Shown piece after piece: positions 8,624-18,357 of a stretch of 64,000 nucleotides of DNA. The stretch's first letter is position 1; each line of letters begins with the position of its first letter. The stretch is from Daejeonella lutea. GTDB lineage: Bacteria; Bacteroidota; Bacteroidia; Sphingobacteriales; Sphingobacteriaceae. The DNA lies in contig NZ_FUYR01000003.1 in assembly GCF_900168015.1 (NCBI RefSeq), positions 62,001 through 126,000 of the forward strand. The letters are read 5' to 3'. Below the pieces are notes generated by a model. The model had not been told where the DNA came from and made no database searches. It worked only from the letters and a program-made list of their open reading frames with translations. Made by a program: the position numbers and the translations under genes.

Positions 8624-8983
8624 TTAAGATATAACCAGTCTGTCAAGGCAATCCGTAATGATATGATTCAGCCTAAACATAGTGAAGGCGCCCTGAAGTA
8701 TTTCTTTAAGGTATATGATTTCAATGCCTGATAATACAAAGCAGTTATCTTTCAATAGAATAATTTCGATATCAGCGTGCTCGATCAAGGTGCACATATG
8801 ACCAAGATCAACCTTATCTATTATTTTTTTTAAATCGTTTAGGGATTGAAAGCTGAGTCTGGAGGTCTTCCCGGAGAAAGTTAGGTAAAGGCAGTTCTCA
8901 ACATCTGATTGATATATCGAGCCTTTTGCTGTGACAAAAACTTCTATTAATTCAGTTGTATCGAATCGATCTCTTCCTAACAT
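8624..8983 (-). CDS. Hypothetical protein, 119 aa
   Basis: I do not recognise this 119-residue protein. It has no signal peptide or membrane segment. Residues about 28-60 look like alternating beta strands followed by an amphipathic helix (SLNDLKKIIDKVD), and the second half (EHADIEIILLKDNCFVLSGIEIIYLKEILQGAF) again reads strand-strand-helix, suggesting an internally repeated alpha/beta fold; this is inference. It lies between metF and ferritin on the same strand as both, 69 bp upstream of metF's stop and 92 bp before the ferritin ATG, but no operon is obvious. Confidence 0.6.
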   Translation of the reverse strand: MLGRDRFDTTELIEVFVTAKGSIYQSDVENCLYLTFSGKTSRLSFQSLNDLKKIIDKVDLGHMCTLIEHADIEIILLKDNCFVLSGIEIIYLKEILQGAFTMFRLNHIITDCLDRLVIS

Positions 8984-9052
8984 TGCTTACAAAGATCGGA
9001 TTATTTAGAAGTAATCCAAATAAATTCTGCAAATATTAGGTCATTTCATCTG

Positions 9053-10009
9053 CTAAAAAATCGCTTCAGCTATTCGTTTAGTGGGCCCCGGATTACTCAT
9101 GGTATAGAAGTGAAGAACGGGAGCACCAGCTTTCATAAGTTCTTTACATTGCTGGATCATGAATTGAATTCCAACTTCTTTTACCTCTTTCTCTGACTTG
9201 CATTTTAGAATAGCCTCACTCAGATCTTCCGGCAGGTCAATGTGGAATATTTTTGGTAGTGATATTAGTTGTTTTGAAGAAGTTATGGGTTTCAATCCAG
9301 GAATAATAGGCACATTTATTCCATTTTCACGGCACTTTTTCACGAAATCGATATATTTCGAGTTATCGAAGAACATTTGGGTTACGATAAACTCGGCTCC
9401 CATGTCAACCTTTTTTTTCAGAAAACTAAAGTCGGTCTTAAGGTTTGGCGCTTCAAAATGTTTTTCGGGGTAGCCGGCTACGCCAATGCAAAATTGGGTT
9501 TTGAAAGCAGTATCATGATCTTCGTGTAGATAAATACCATTATTCATATTTGCTACCTGTTGCAGCAAATCTGTCGCGTAAGCATGGCCGCCAGGCGTCG
9601 GTATAAAACCAGAATCGGCATGACGGGCATCACCACGAAGCACAAGGACATTATCTATTCCCAAAAACTGAAGATCGATAAGCGCGTTTTCGGTTTCTTC
9701 CTTAGTGAAACCACCGCAGATAAGATGAGGAACCGCATCAACCTTGTATTTATTCATAATGGCCGCACAGATGGCAACGGTGCCTGGACGTTTACGGTAC
9801 GAAACCTTTTCAAGCAAGCCGTTATCGTGTTGTTTATAGATATAGTCTTCGCGATGATAGGTTACATCAATAAAAGGCGGATTGAATTCCATCAAAGGAT
9901 CAATCGCGTCGTAAATTCCCTGGATACTTTGTCCCTTTACTGGCGGGAGGAGTTCAAAAGAAAATAGGGTTTTGCCGGCGGCATTTTGGATGTGTTCTGT
10001 GATTTTCAT
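9053..10009 (-). CDS. metF: Methylenetetrahydrofolate reductase
   Basis: A 318-residue FAD enzyme reducing 5,10-methylene-THF to 5-methyl-THF, the methyl donor for MetH. The catalytic Glu lies in FSFELLPP near residue 19, and GIDNVLVLRGD carries the Asp that interacts with FAD. The ATG at 10009 gives the family's usual N-terminus [19 protein letters not shown] and overlaps the metH stop codon by one base (TAATG), which indicates translational coupling. A longer reading from 10036 lies inside metH and is not supported. Expression should follow the SAM riboswitch upstream of metH. Confidence 0.96.
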   Translation of the reverse strand: MKITEHIQNAAGKTLFSFELLPPVKGQSIQGIYDAIDPLMEFNPPFIDVTYHREDYIYKQHDNGLLEKVSYRKRPGTVAICAAIMNKYKVDAVPHLICGGFTKEETENALIDLQFLGIDNVLVLRGDARHADSGFIPTPGGHAYATDLLQQVANMNNGIYLHEDHDTAFKTQFCIGVAGYPEKHFEAPNLKTDFSFLKKKVDMGAEFIVTQMFFDNSKYIDFVKKCRENGINVPIIPGLKPITSSKQLISLPKIFHIDLPEDLSEAILKCKSEKEVKEVGIQFMIQQCKELMKAGAPVLHFYTMSNPGPTKRIAEAIF

Positions 10010-13000
10010 TAATAACTCAAATTGGGGCTTAACCACCTTTCCACATCTTCCAGCGGCATCTTTTTCCTTACCGCATATTCTTCAACCTGGTCCTTGTTAA
10101 TTTTTCCAAGCCCGAAGTAACGTGACTGCGGATGGGCAAAATAAAATCCACTGACCGCTGCTGTCGGGAACATTGCGAAGCTTTCGGTAAGGTGAATTCC
10201 TGTTGTTTTTTCGGCGTCGAGAATTTCAAATAAAGTCGCTTTTTCTGTGTGGTCCGGACATGCAGGATAACCTGGGGCAGGTCGGATTCCCGCATACTTT
10301 TCTTTTATCAGTTCTTCATTTGAAAGAGTTTCATCTTTTGAGTAAGCCCAAAATTCTTTCCGCACAAGTTCATGCATCCGTTCTGCGAATGCTTCAGCTA
10401 AACGATCCGCCAGGGCTTTAACCATGATGCTGTTATAGTCGTCATAATTCTTTTCATACTCTGCGACCAATTCATCAACGCCTATTCCTGTTGTCACTGC
10501 GAAACCTCCCCAATAATCTGCAACTCCGGATTCTTTAGGTGCGACAAAATCAGAAAGCGCATAGTATGGCTCCCCAGCAGCTTTTTCAGCTTGCTGCCGA
10601 AGAGTGTGGATAGTCCTGAATACTTCTGTCCTGCTTTCGTCTGTATAAAGCTCGATGTCATCGCCTACAGAGTTTGCTGGCCAGAAACCTATTACTCCGT
10701 TTGCTTTCAAGCTTTTGCCTTTTACTAGTTTATCAAGTAGCACCCTTGCTTCGTCGTATAATTTTTTTGCCTCCACTCCGACAAACTGATCGTCAAATAT
10801 CTTAGGGAAACTTCCGCGTAACTCCCAGGTATGAAAGAACGGTGTCCAGTCGATATAAGGGACTAATTCATCGAGTGAAAAGTCTTTGAAAACTCTGGTT
10901 CCGATGAATGCTGGCCTGGGTGCAATCGATCCATTGAGATCGATCTGGAATTTCTGCGCTCGAGCTTCTTCTATTGTTTTAAATCGCTTATCTGATTTTT
11001 TGCTTAGGTGAGCTTCTCGCGCTTTTGTATATTCATTATGGATCCCAGTAATATACTCCTCCTTATTTTCATCACTCATGAGGGTGCTGCATACGGTTAC
11101 ACTTCGTGAAGCATCAAGAACGTGAACCGTCGGCCCCGAATAATTCGGAGCAACTTTTACAGCTGCATGGATTCGGGACGTTGTTGCTCCACCAATGATC
11201 AGTGGAATATTAAACCCTTCACGCTCCATTTCCTTGGCAAAGTGAACCATCTCGTCGAGAGAAGGAGTGATCAAACCACTGAGACCAATGATATCAACTT
11301 TTTCCGCCTTTGCGGTTTCGATGATCTTTTGTGCCGGCACCATAACGCCTAGATCAATCACCTCAAAATTATTACAGGCAAGTACAACACCAACGATATT
11401 CTTGCCAATATCATGAACGTCACCCTTTACTGTTGCTAGTAATATTTTACCAGCATTTTTACGCTGATTGCTGTCAGCATTATTTAATTTCTCTTCTTCT
11501 ATAAAGGGCAGTAAATAGGCAACAGCTTTTTTCATTACCCTCGCAGATTTTACAACCTGCGGCAGGAACATCTTACCCTGTCCAAACAGATCGCCGACAA
11601 TACCCATACCGTCCATTAGCGGGCCTTCAATCACCTCGAGAGGCTTCGCATATTTCTGACGGGCTTCTTCCACATCATCATCCAGGTAATCTATAATTCC
11701 TTTTACAAGAGAATGCGACAAACGGGATTCAACGCTTTCTTTGCGCCACTCCTCGTCTTTCACCATTACCTTACCCTTGGTTTTAATTGTCTCAGCGAAA
11801 TCAACCAGGCGTTCAGTTGCATCTGGTCGGCGATTTAATAGAACGTCTTCTACCAGTTCCAGCAAATCTTTAGGTATCTCTTCATAAACTTCAAGCATGC
11901 CCGCATTCACGATCCCCATATCCAGACCAGCTTTAATAGCGTGATAAAGAAATGCAGAGTGCATTGCCTCACGGACCGTATTGTTTCCTCTGAATGAGAA
12001 TGAGATATTACTTACACCCCCACTTACTTTAGCGAGAGGTAGATTTTGTTTTATCCATCGTGTTGCCTCGATAAAGTCCACAGCATAATTATTGTGTTCT
12101 TCGAGACCGGTTGCGACAGTTAGAATGTTTGGATCGAAAATGATGTCCTGCGGCGGGAAGTTAACTTCGTTCACGAGTATATCATATGAACGCTTACAGA
12201 TCTCTTTTCTTCTTTCAAGTGAGTCAGCCTGCCCGTTTTCGTCAAATGCCATCACAACCACGGCAGCACCGTATTGAGCAATTTTCCTGGCTGATTTGAT
12301 AAATGCTTCTTCCCCTTCTTTCAGACTAATTGAGTTGACGATACCTTTTCCTTGAAGGCATTTCAGTCCAGCCTCAATAACCGACCATTTAGAGGAGTCG
12401 ACCATGATCGGAAGTTTTGAAATGTCAGGTTCTGACGCGATTAGATTAAGGAATTTAACCATCGATGCTTCTGAATCGATCATTCCCTCGTCCATGTTTA
12501 CGTCAATGATCTGTGCACCGCCCTCAACCTGCTGACGTGCAACAGAGAGTGCTTCTTCAAAATCACCGTTCAAGATCAATTTTGAAAATTTTGGTGATCC
12601 GGTAATGTTTGTACGTTCGCCAATATTCGCAAAATTGGTTTCCGGAGTCATCGTAACCGGCTCCAATCCACTTAGTCTTAAAAATGGCTCCGGCACCGGA
12701 GGAACCCTCGGTGGGAATTTCGCAGCTTTCTCAGCGATGCATTTAATATGCTCAGGTGTGGTACCGCAGCATCCGCCGACAACATTTACAAAGCCGCTGG
12801 CCATGAAATCTTCTACCAAATGAGCTGTTTCATGAGGTAGCTCATCATAGGCACCAAACTCATTTGGTAATCCTGCATTTGGATATGCCGAGATATAACA
12901 TCCGGCTTTTTGAGACAACTCTTCGATGTGCGGCCGCATATCTTTAGCTCCTAAAGCGCAATTAAGCCCAATACTTAAAAGATTCGCATGGCTCAGAGAA

Positions 13001-13680
13001 TTCAAAAACGCTTCAACGGTCTGGCCAGATAAAGTCCTTCCGCTGGCATCTGTGATAGTGCCAGAGATCATAATCTCTATTTTTTTACCGATTTCGTTTT
13101 CATAATTCTTAGCCGCAAAAAGTGCCGCTTTGGTAATTAATGTGTCAGTGATGGTCTCGAACAAAAGTACATCTGCACCCCCATCGATCAGGCCTTTTAT
13201 TTGTTCGTAATAGGCGTCGACCAGTTCATCAAAAGTTACAGCACGATATCCCGGATCATTCACATCGGGCGACATAGAAGCCATTTTGGTAGTTGGGCCC
13301 AAAGCTCCGGCCACAAAACGTGGCTTATCAGGATTTTTCAAAGTGAATTCATTAGCAACTTCTTTTGCTATTCGCGCCCCTTCAAAGCTCATTTCATAAG
13401 AAAGATCTTCCATTTGATAATCAGCCATGGAGATACGCTGTGTGCTAAACGTATTTGTCTCGATTATATCTGCCCCAGCCTCCAGATATTCGGCATGGAT
13501 AGCTTTTATAATATCCGGACGGGTAATATTCAAAAGGTCGTTATTACCCCGTACATCACAGGGGTGATCTTTAAATCGTTCTCCACGAAAATCCTCTTCT
13601 GTTAGCTGGTAACGCTGGATCATCGTCCCCATCGCACCATCGATTACCAGAATGCGTTTTTTTAGTTCTTCTCTTATCAT
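10009..13680 (-). CDS. metH: Cobalamin-dependent methionine synthase
   Basis: A full-length 1223-residue MetH that methylates homocysteine to methionine using 5-methyl-THF and cobalamin. The homocysteine domain has the zinc cysteines Cys241, Cys304 and Cys305; the pterin-binding domain starts near residue 350 ([13 protein letters not shown]); the cobalamin domain carries DVHDIG at 754-759 with the Co-coordinating His756; and the C-terminal AdoMet activation domain starts near 890-900. All four modules are intact. It forms an operon with metF. A SAM-I riboswitch lies 163 bp upstream, so transcription should fall when S-adenosylmethionine is plentiful. Confidence 0.98.
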   Translation of the reverse strand: MIREELKKRILVIDGAMGTMIQRYQLTEEDFRGERFKDHPCDVRGNNDLLNITRPDIIKAIHAEYLEAGADIIETNTFSTQRISMADYQMEDLSYEMSFEGARIAKEVANEFTLKNPDKPRFVAGALGPTTKMASMSPDVNDPGYRAVTFDELVDAYYEQIKGLIDGGADVLLFETITDTLITKAALFAAKNYENEIGKKIEIMISGTITDASGRTLSGQTVEAFLNSLSHANLLSIGLNCALGAKDMRPHIEELSQKAGCYISAYPNAGLPNEFGAYDELPHETAHLVEDFMASGFVNVVGGCCGTTPEHIKCIAEKAAKFPPRVPPVPEPFLRLSGLEPVTMTPETNFANIGERTNITGSPKFSKLILNGDFEEALSVARQQVEGGAQIIDVNMDEGMIDSEASMVKFLNLIASEPDISKLPIMVDSSKWSVIEAGLKCLQGKGIVNSISLKEGEEAFIKSARKIAQYGAAVVVMAFDENGQADSLERRKEICKRSYDILVNEVNFPPQDIIFDPNILTVATGLEEHNNYAVDFIEATRWIKQNLPLAKVSGGVSNISFSFRGNNTVREAMHSAFLYHAIKAGLDMGIVNAGMLEVYEEIPKDLLELVEDVLLNRRPDATERLVDFAETIKTKGKVMVKDEEWRKESVESRLSHSLVKGIIDYLDDDVEEARQKYAKPLEVIEGPLMDGMGIVGDLFGQGKMFLPQVVKSARVMKKAVAYLLPFIEEEKLNNADSNQRKNAGKILLATVKGDVHDIGKNIVGVVLACNNFEVIDLGVMVPAQKIIETAKAEKVDIIGLSGLITPSLDEMVHFAKEMEREGFNIPLIIGGATTSRIHAAVKVAPNYSGPTVHVLDASRSVTVCSTLMSDENKEEYITGIHNEYTKAREAHLSKKSDKRFKTIEEARAQKFQIDLNGSIAPRPAFIGTRVFKDFSLDELVPYIDWTPFFHTWELRGSFPKIFDDQFVGVEAKKLYDEARVLLDKLVKGKSLKANGVIGFWPANSVGDDIELYTDESRTEVFRTIHTLRQQAEKAAGEPYYALSDFVAPKESGVADYWGGFAVTTGIGVDELVAEYEKNYDDYNSIMVKALADRLAEAFAERMHELVRKEFWAYSKDETLSNEELIKEKYAGIRPAPGYPACPDHTEKATLFEILDAEKTTGIHLTESFAMFPTAAVSGFYFAHPQSRYFGLGKINKDQVEEYAVRKKMPLEDVERWLSPNLSY

Positions 13681-13815
13681 GTAAGTATCAAGTATCAGGT
13701 ATCAAGTATCAAGTGTCAAGTATAATGTATCAAGATCGGGCATCATAAGACATGATGAAGCGTGTCAAAGGGCAATTCGAATATGTCTTGATACTTAATA
13801 CTTGTTACTTGCTGA
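13681..13815. repeat. Degenerate word dyad (TATCAAG family) in the metH leader
   Basis: The left arm (13684-13734) is about seven imperfect copies of an AGTATCA/TATCAAG word; the right arm (13785-13813) is the reverse complement (CTTGATAC, TTAATACTTG). The arms flank about 50 nt of unrelated sequence. The element lies between the SAM riboswitch and the metH start, so in the metH transcript it would form a long irregular hairpin next to the start codon. It belongs to the intergenic dyad family described in the findings. Confidence 0.8.
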
Positions 13816-13842
13816 TCAAAAAGTCGGTATTATTGACCTTAA

Positions 13843-13941
13843 CTTATCTGTTCCCGAAATATTCGGGATAGAATGTAGCACCTTGTTAGCACAGGTTGCT
13901 AAGACTTCGCAGGGTCTAATCCCTCCGTCTTTCTGAATAAG
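13843..13941 (-). promoter_or_regulatory. SAM-I riboswitch (S-box) upstream of metH
   Basis: On the minus strand the segment begins CTTATTCAG and ends GATAAG, giving the P1 helix CTTAT(T/C)/GATAAG. Between these are the conserved SAM-I core blocks GACGGAGGGATTAGACCC, GCGAAGTC, TTAGCAACC, AAGGTGCTACATTC and a final hairpin CCCGAATATTTCGGG. The order and spacing match the SAM-I aptamer, which binds S-adenosylmethionine. The expression platform is not obvious: no GC-rich terminator follows, and the next 160 nt is the TATCAAG dyad, so the switch may act on translation or on that structure. It controls metH-metF. Confidence 0.93.
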
Positions 13942-13988
13942 CAGTGCAAAGGTGGGTGATTTTTTGCTGAAAAGCAAATTTGGCTATC

Positions 13989-14117
13989 TGTTACCAGCTT
14001 TCAGTTGCCAGGCTGGATGCATAGGCAAGTGCCCAATATAGTTATTCGGTACTTATTAAGCTTTAACAGCGTTTAGAAATCCACTTTGCCTGGCAACAGG
14101 TAACGGGTAACTTGCAA
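13989..14117. repeat. Degenerate word dyad with boundary motif, 3' of the Bax-inhibitor gene
   Basis: The left arm (13989-14016) holds TGTTACCAG, TTTCAGTTGCCAGGC; the right arm (14087-14117) holds GCCTGGCAACAGG, GTAACGGGTAAC, TTGCAAC, its reverse complement in degenerate form. Just before the right arm is AGCGTTTAGAAAT (14068-14080), the boundary motif shared with the 56-59 kb arrays. The right arm ends where the neighbouring gene's stop codon begins. Confidence 0.75.
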
Positions 14118-14855
14118 CTACTTCCTTCCTCCAAACAACCTCAACAACATAATAAACAAATTAATAAAGTCAAGGTACAAGGTCAATGCACCCATAATTA
14201 CCATTTTGTTTGCCGAAGCGTCGCCGTATTCAATTCCGGCAGCAATTCGTTTCAGTCGCTGCATGTCGTAAGCAGTGAGGCCGATGAAAAGAGCTACACC
14301 GATGAAGCTGATTATATAATCAAGTTGGCTACTGCCTAAAAAGAAGTTCACAAGGCTCGCAACAATGATACCCACCAGGGCCATCATAAGAATTGAACCG
14401 AATTTAGTTAAATCCGTGTTGGTAGTGTAACCCGCAATGGCCATTACAGCAAATAGAACTGATGCAGAAATAAAGCAGCCCAAAACCGATGCAGACGTAT
14501 ATACCAAAAGAATATAACTTAAGCTGATACCTGTGGCAGCTGAATAGAGCACGAACACCAGGGCCAATACGGGGAATGACAATCTGTTTAATCCAAACGA
14601 CATCAGCAGCACGAACGCCAATGGGGCGAACATCGCAATTGTTCCTAGTCCGGTTCTACTTCCAGTTGCGGGATCAATAAGTAATCTTAACAAGCCTGCA
14701 TCTGTCGAAAAGAAATATGCAAAGCCGGCTGAAAGTCCCAGTGCAATAAACATCCAAAGGAAAACATTTGGAAGAAAGTTCCTGGACGTGATTGTACCAC
14801 CGCGTTGTACTAATGGATTTTGATCGAATTCAAATGCGTTTCTTACTTCTGGCAT
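14118..14855 (-). CDS. Bax inhibitor-1/YccA family membrane protein
   Basis: A 245-residue integral membrane protein with seven hydrophobic segments and the BI-1 family character: a short polar N-terminus (MPEVRNAFEFDQNPLVQRGG), and a C-terminal helix LYLDFINLFIMLLRLFGGRK. The Asp in LYLDFINLF corresponds to the conserved C-terminal aspartate thought to matter for pH-dependent Ca2+ leak in bacterial homologues. Bacterial members (YccA, YbhL, BsYetJ) are inner-membrane proteins; YccA binds FtsH. It lies 33 bp downstream of an unknown gene on the same strand. Confidence 0.92.
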   Translation of the reverse strand: MPEVRNAFEFDQNPLVQRGGTITSRNFLPNVFLWMFIALGLSAGFAYFFSTDAGLLRLLIDPATGSRTGLGTIAMFAPLAFVLLMSFGLNRLSFPVLALVFVLYSAATGISLSYILLVYTSASVLGCFISASVLFAVMAIAGYTTNTDLTKFGSILMMALVGIIVASLVNFFLGSSQLDYIISFIGVALFIGLTAYDMQRLKRIAAGIEYGDASANKMVIMGALTLYLDFINLFIMLLRLFGGRK

Positions 14856-14888
14856 AACAATGTTTTTTATAAAATTAGTGAAATTTTA

Positions 14889-15455
14889 TTAGTTCAGACG
14901 TCTTCCTAATTCCAGCTCAACATTTTTGAAAAGCTGTAAAGGCTTTAGGTTCCTCCAATTCATATCATCGAGGTTGCCGCCAAAATTAATGTAGTAGTCA
15001 ATGTTATTGCGCTTAAATTCACTGATTACATGCTCTCGAAAGTTGATTCCAGCTATCCAGCCTTCGTCCGCATCCTGGAACCACTCCTCATAATAGCAAT
15101 CATCGGAGGAATGAAAATTTAGAACATTCTCACCAATCAGGATGAATTTGTTGATGCCGTCTGTTACCATGAGATCGAGAATTTCCCGCTTAAGCGTCAT
15201 GATATCATTGTGGAGGGCGTCATTCCATTCACCGATAAATTCGATGACAGCATAACCCCGGTCATAATCAGCATAAAGTACTTTAAGATAAAGTGTTTGA
15301 GAACCAAAGAAATCCCATTGCGGATGAATTAGATAATTGTAGATCTGCTTGTCGAATTCAAATTCACTGTACTTTGTATCAAAGAATGGTGAACGAGGGT
15401 CTTCGGAAGCTACATAATCATCGCGCCATCGGTAATATGGTTCTATTTCATGCAT
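14889..15455 (-). CDS. Hypothetical protein, 188 aa, cytosolic
   Basis: I do not recognise a named domain. The protein is soluble and acidic, rich in aromatic residues (MHEIEPYYRWRDDYVASEDP at the start), and alternates predicted strands (TLYLKVLYADYDRGYAVIEFIG) with helices, with a long amphipathic segment HNDIMTLKREILDLMVTDG. It has no signal peptide. It precedes the Bax-inhibitor gene by 33 bp on the same strand and follows murQ by 40 bp, so a murQ-unknown-BI-1 transcription unit is possible. The regular coding pattern and compact spacing support a real gene. Confidence 0.72.
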   Translation of the reverse strand: MHEIEPYYRWRDDYVASEDPRSPFFDTKYSEFEFDKQIYNYLIHPQWDFFGSQTLYLKVLYADYDRGYAVIEFIGEWNDALHNDIMTLKREILDLMVTDGINKFILIGENVLNFHSSDDCYYEEWFQDADEGWIAGINFREHVISEFKRNNIDYYINFGGNLDDMNWRNLKPLQLFKNVELELGRRLN

Positions 15456-15495
15456 TGGCTTTTTTATTTCTGAACGGAGAATTGTTCAATTAATT

Positions 15496-16320
15496 TTATG
15501 CCAGATCCATGTTATTTTTTGGTGCATTATCAATGGCTTTGCGAACGCTGCCGTATTTATCCAACAGCTTTTGGGCTGATTCCTGATCTAAATTAGTGGA
15601 CTGCATAACCATATTCACAGCACGACCTACGAGCTTATTATTAGTCATTTGCATATCAACCATTTTATTGCCCTTCACTCGTCCCAGGCGGATCATAGTT
15701 GCAGTACTGATCATATTCAAAACCAACTTTTGTGCTGTGCCCGATTTCATACGGGTTGATCCTGTAACAAACTCAGGCCCAACGACAACTTCAATTGGGT
15801 ATTTTGCTTCTTTAGCTATCGCACTGTGCTCATTACAAACGATACACGCGGTTTCCAAACCGTTTTCATTGGCCTTGCGCAGGCCACCGATCACATATGG
15901 TGTTGTTCCTGATGCAGCTATCCCAACTACCACATCTTTATTATTTATTTCATACGTTAACAAGTCCTTCCAGGCTTGTTCCATGTCGTCTTCAGCATTT
16001 TCTACGGCTTTACGGATGGCCTTATCTCCACCAGCAATAATTCCGATCACCATATCAAAGGGTACTCCGTAAGTTGGAGGGCATTCGGAGGCATCGAGTA
16101 CTCCCAGTCTGCCACTGGTTCCGGCACCGATGTAAAACAAACGGCCTCCATTACTGATCTTTTCCACGATCACAGTAACTACTTTTTCAATTGCAGGTAT
16201 TACTTTTTCAACAGCATATGGTACAGTAGTATCTTCCTTATTAATGCCGTGCAACAATTCTGCAACCGACATTTTTTCAAGATCATTATAATTTGAGTCC
16301 GCCTCCGTAGTTCGTTTCAT
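15496..16320 (-). CDS. murQ: N-acetylmuramic acid 6-phosphate etherase
   Basis: A 274-residue SIS-domain enzyme that cleaves the D-lactyl ether of MurNAc-6-P to give GlcNAc-6-P and lactate. The sugar-phosphate loop GAGTSGRLG is at residues 65-73, the catalytic Glu79 is in DASECPPTYG and a second acidic residue lies near 110 (ENAEDD), matching the two catalytic glutamates known in E. coli MurQ. The signature GSTRMKSGTAQK follows. It is slightly shorter than E. coli MurQ (298). With the NamZ-type gene at 52.3 kb it suggests use or recycling of peptidoglycan muramic acid. Confidence 0.96.
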   Translation of the reverse strand: MKRTTEADSNYNDLEKMSVAELLHGINKEDTTVPYAVEKVIPAIEKVVTVIVEKISNGGRLFYIGAGTSGRLGVLDASECPPTYGVPFDMVIGIIAGGDKAIRKAVENAEDDMEQAWKDLLTYEINNKDVVVGIAASGTTPYVIGGLRKANENGLETACIVCNEHSAIAKEAKYPIEVVVGPEFVTGSTRMKSGTAQKLVLNMISTATMIRLGRVKGNKMVDMQMTNNKLVGRAVNMVMQSTNLDQESAQKLLDKYGSVRKAIDNAPKNNMDLA

Positions 16321-16450
16321 TTTTTAAGTTTGATGCCGCTAAAATCGGAATATTATCCAATAGCTTAAAATATTAATCAACTAATATACATTCCTGCTAT
16401 TTATCCACCCAAAAAAGGTAAAAAATGCTATATTTTGTAATTTTATATAA

Positions 16451-16458
16451 CAAAGATA
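16451..16458 (-). promoter_or_regulatory. Possible -7 element upstream of murQ
   Basis: TATCTTTG on the minus strand, 130 bp upstream of the murQ ATG, within the 193-bp spacer between the divergent murQ and protease genes. No clear -33 partner is seen, so the assignment rests on the 8-mer alone. Confidence 0.35.
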
Positions 16459-16513
16459 GTGTTAAACGTACATTAAGCGACTAACTTTACGTTCTGATTC
16501 TGGGATTACATTA

Positions 16514-18127
16514 ATGGGCTCTTTTACGAGGAAAAATTTGTCAGTTGCCGCAGGTTACGCGGCGGTGTTAGTTGCTGGTTTACTCCTGGGGCCCAGGATA
16601 ACTTCGTATGATGGCAGTCCCCGCAAAAAATCACTGCTCGGATTTGAACTTGGCGATCGATCTGACAAGGTAGAAGAAGTTCTTCAGATTATAAATGAAA
16701 ACTATGTAGACTCTGTTACGATAGATACAGTCCAGAACATGGCTATCCAGGAGATTCTGAAACATCTCGATCCTCATTCAGCATATTTAGCCCCGTCAGA
16801 AGCCCAATCTTTAACCGAGGACCTGGAAGGTAATTTCGATGGAATTGGGATCGAATACTACATTTTAAACGATACCTTACTGGTGACATCCGTTAGCCCG
16901 GGAGGTCCGGCGTCAAAAGCTGGACTAAAACATGGTGACAAAATTCTTTCCATCAACAAACATCAGGTTTCCGGGATAAAGATTACCCCTAAAAAGATAG
17001 TGGAACAGATCAGGGGAAAAAAAGGAACTCCTGTTGAGATTCTGGTTAAAAGGGATACTACAAAGAGAAACTTCAGTGTATTAAGGCAACGGATAGTAGT
17101 TAGTAGCATCGATGCCGCTTATATGTTGAACGAACAGAATGGTTACATTAAGATCAGCAAGTTTGGGGCACATACTGACGAGGATTTCGCAGCACAGCTC
17201 CAAAGGCTTCAGAAACTGGGAATGAAGAATCTCGTTCTTGATCTCCGCGACAACGGCGGCGGGTATCTTAGCGCAGCTACGGGCCTTGCAGATGAATTTC
17301 TTAAGAATAATGAGCTGATTGTTTATACGGAGGGACTGCATGAACCCCGGACAGACTATTTCGCCAGTTCAAAAGGAAATTTTGAGCAGGGCAAGCTCGT
17401 CGTGCTGATTGATGAGAACACAGCATCCGCCAGTGAAATAGTGGCCGGCGCAATACAGGACCTAGAACGTGGAACTATTATCGGCCGTCGATCATTTGGT
17501 AAGGGCTTGGTTCAGGAGCAGTTTGATTTTGGAGATGGCTCAGCGTTGAATCTGACGATTGCACGCTACTATACGGCATCGGGGAGGTCCATTCAAAAAT
17601 CCTATAAGAAGGGCAATGAGGCTTATTACGGCGAGGTAGGCAATCGCTATAAGAACGGGGAACTGGTATCCGACGGTAAAAATTTGAGTGATACTTTGTT
17701 TGACAAAAAGAAAACATTTACGACAAAATCGGGCAAAGTTCTTTATGGGGGCGGTGGAATAATGCCGGATATTTATGTGCCGGTGGACACTAGTGGTTTC
17801 ACTAACGTATATTATGCCCTCGGCACTAAAGGCATACTGAATGATCTAGTGTTCAATCACCTGGTTAAAGCTAATCCTAAATATAACTCTTCGGAAGAAA
17901 TCGTAAAAAGCTTTAGACTTGGCGATCAGGAAATAAAAAAAATTGTTCAACTGGCTGCTGCCAAAAAAATAAAAATCACTGAGAAGCAGGTGGAAATATC
18001 TCGTAAGGAAATAGAGACACAGATTAAGGCTTTATTTGCCCGCTACTATTTCGGCGACGAGGGGTATTATAAAGCTTTAAACTCCGGCGACCAGGCCATT
18101 GCCCGCTCGCTCGAAGTTTTAAAATAG
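16514..18127 (+). CDS. C-terminal processing protease, S41 family
   Basis: A 537-residue periplasmic S41 peptidase. An N-terminal membrane segment (about residues 10-28) anchors or exports it; a PDZ domain covers about 100-185; the catalytic Ser305 (NTASASEI) and Lys330 (SFGKGLVQ) are 25 residues apart, as in Prc/CtpA, forming a Ser-Lys dyad. The C-terminal 200 residues are helical and typical of Bacteroidota CTPs. Family members trim or degrade periplasmic proteins with hydrophobic C-termini. It diverges from murQ. Confidence 0.94.
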   Translation: MGSFTRKNLSVAAGYAAVLVAGLLLGPRITSYDGSPRKKSLLGFELGDRSDKVEEVLQIINENYVDSVTIDTVQNMAIQEILKHLDPHSAYLAPSEAQSLTEDLEGNFDGIGIEYYILNDTLLVTSVSPGGPASKAGLKHGDKILSINKHQVSGIKITPKKIVEQIRGKKGTPVEILVKRDTTKRNFSVLRQRIVVSSIDAAYMLNEQNGYIKISKFGAHTDEDFAAQLQRLQKLGMKNLVLDLRDNGGGYLSAATGLADEFLKNNELIVYTEGLHEPRTDYFASSKGNFEQGKLVVLIDENTASASEIVAGAIQDLERGTIIGRRSFGKGLVQEQFDFGDGSALNLTIARYYTASGRSIQKSYKKGNEAYYGEVGNRYKNGELVSDGKNLSDTLFDKKKTFTTKSGKVLYGGGGIMPDIYVPVDTSGFTNVYYALGTKGILNDLVFNHLVKANPKYNSSEEIVKSFRLGDQEIKKIVQLAAAKKIKITEKQVEISRKEIETQIKALFARYYFGDEGYYKALNSGDQAIARSLEVLK

Positions 18128-18131
18128 TTTG

Positions 18132-18335
18132 TTACTTTATTGAATCTACAACAACGGTGTCAAGGCCGGATGAATCTGCAGATAAGGTATCAGCAGCCAT
18201 CGCAGCGTTTAAGATCGAATCAGCTTCAGCTGCCTGCGCAATCGAATCCTGAGTTTCTTTTTCTTTTTTATCAACGCTGTTACACGCTGTAGCAACTAGA
18301 ACCGCTGCAAATAATGTAAAGATCAACTTTTTCAT
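18132..18335 (-). CDS. Small lipoprotein, 67 aa
   Basis: A 67-residue putative lipoprotein: MKKLIFTLFAAVLVATACNS has a clear signal sequence with lipobox ATAC, cysteine at residue 18. The mature part is only about 50 residues, Ala/Asp/Ser-rich, very acidic and probably disordered, with repeated ADS-like units. It starts 22 bp downstream of der on the same strand and ends 4 bp from the protease stop codon. Function unknown. Confidence 0.75.
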   Translation of the reverse strand: MKKLIFTLFAAVLVATACNSVDKKEKETQDSIAQAAEADSILNAAMAADTLSADSSGLDTVVVDSIK

Positions 18336-18357
18336 ATTTATCTGTTTTTAGTGAATA

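Noticed and set aside
10009-10036. A 9-residue longer metF start inside metH
   Set aside because: MKITEHIQN at 10009 matches the family start exactly, and the extra codons overlap the metH coding end.
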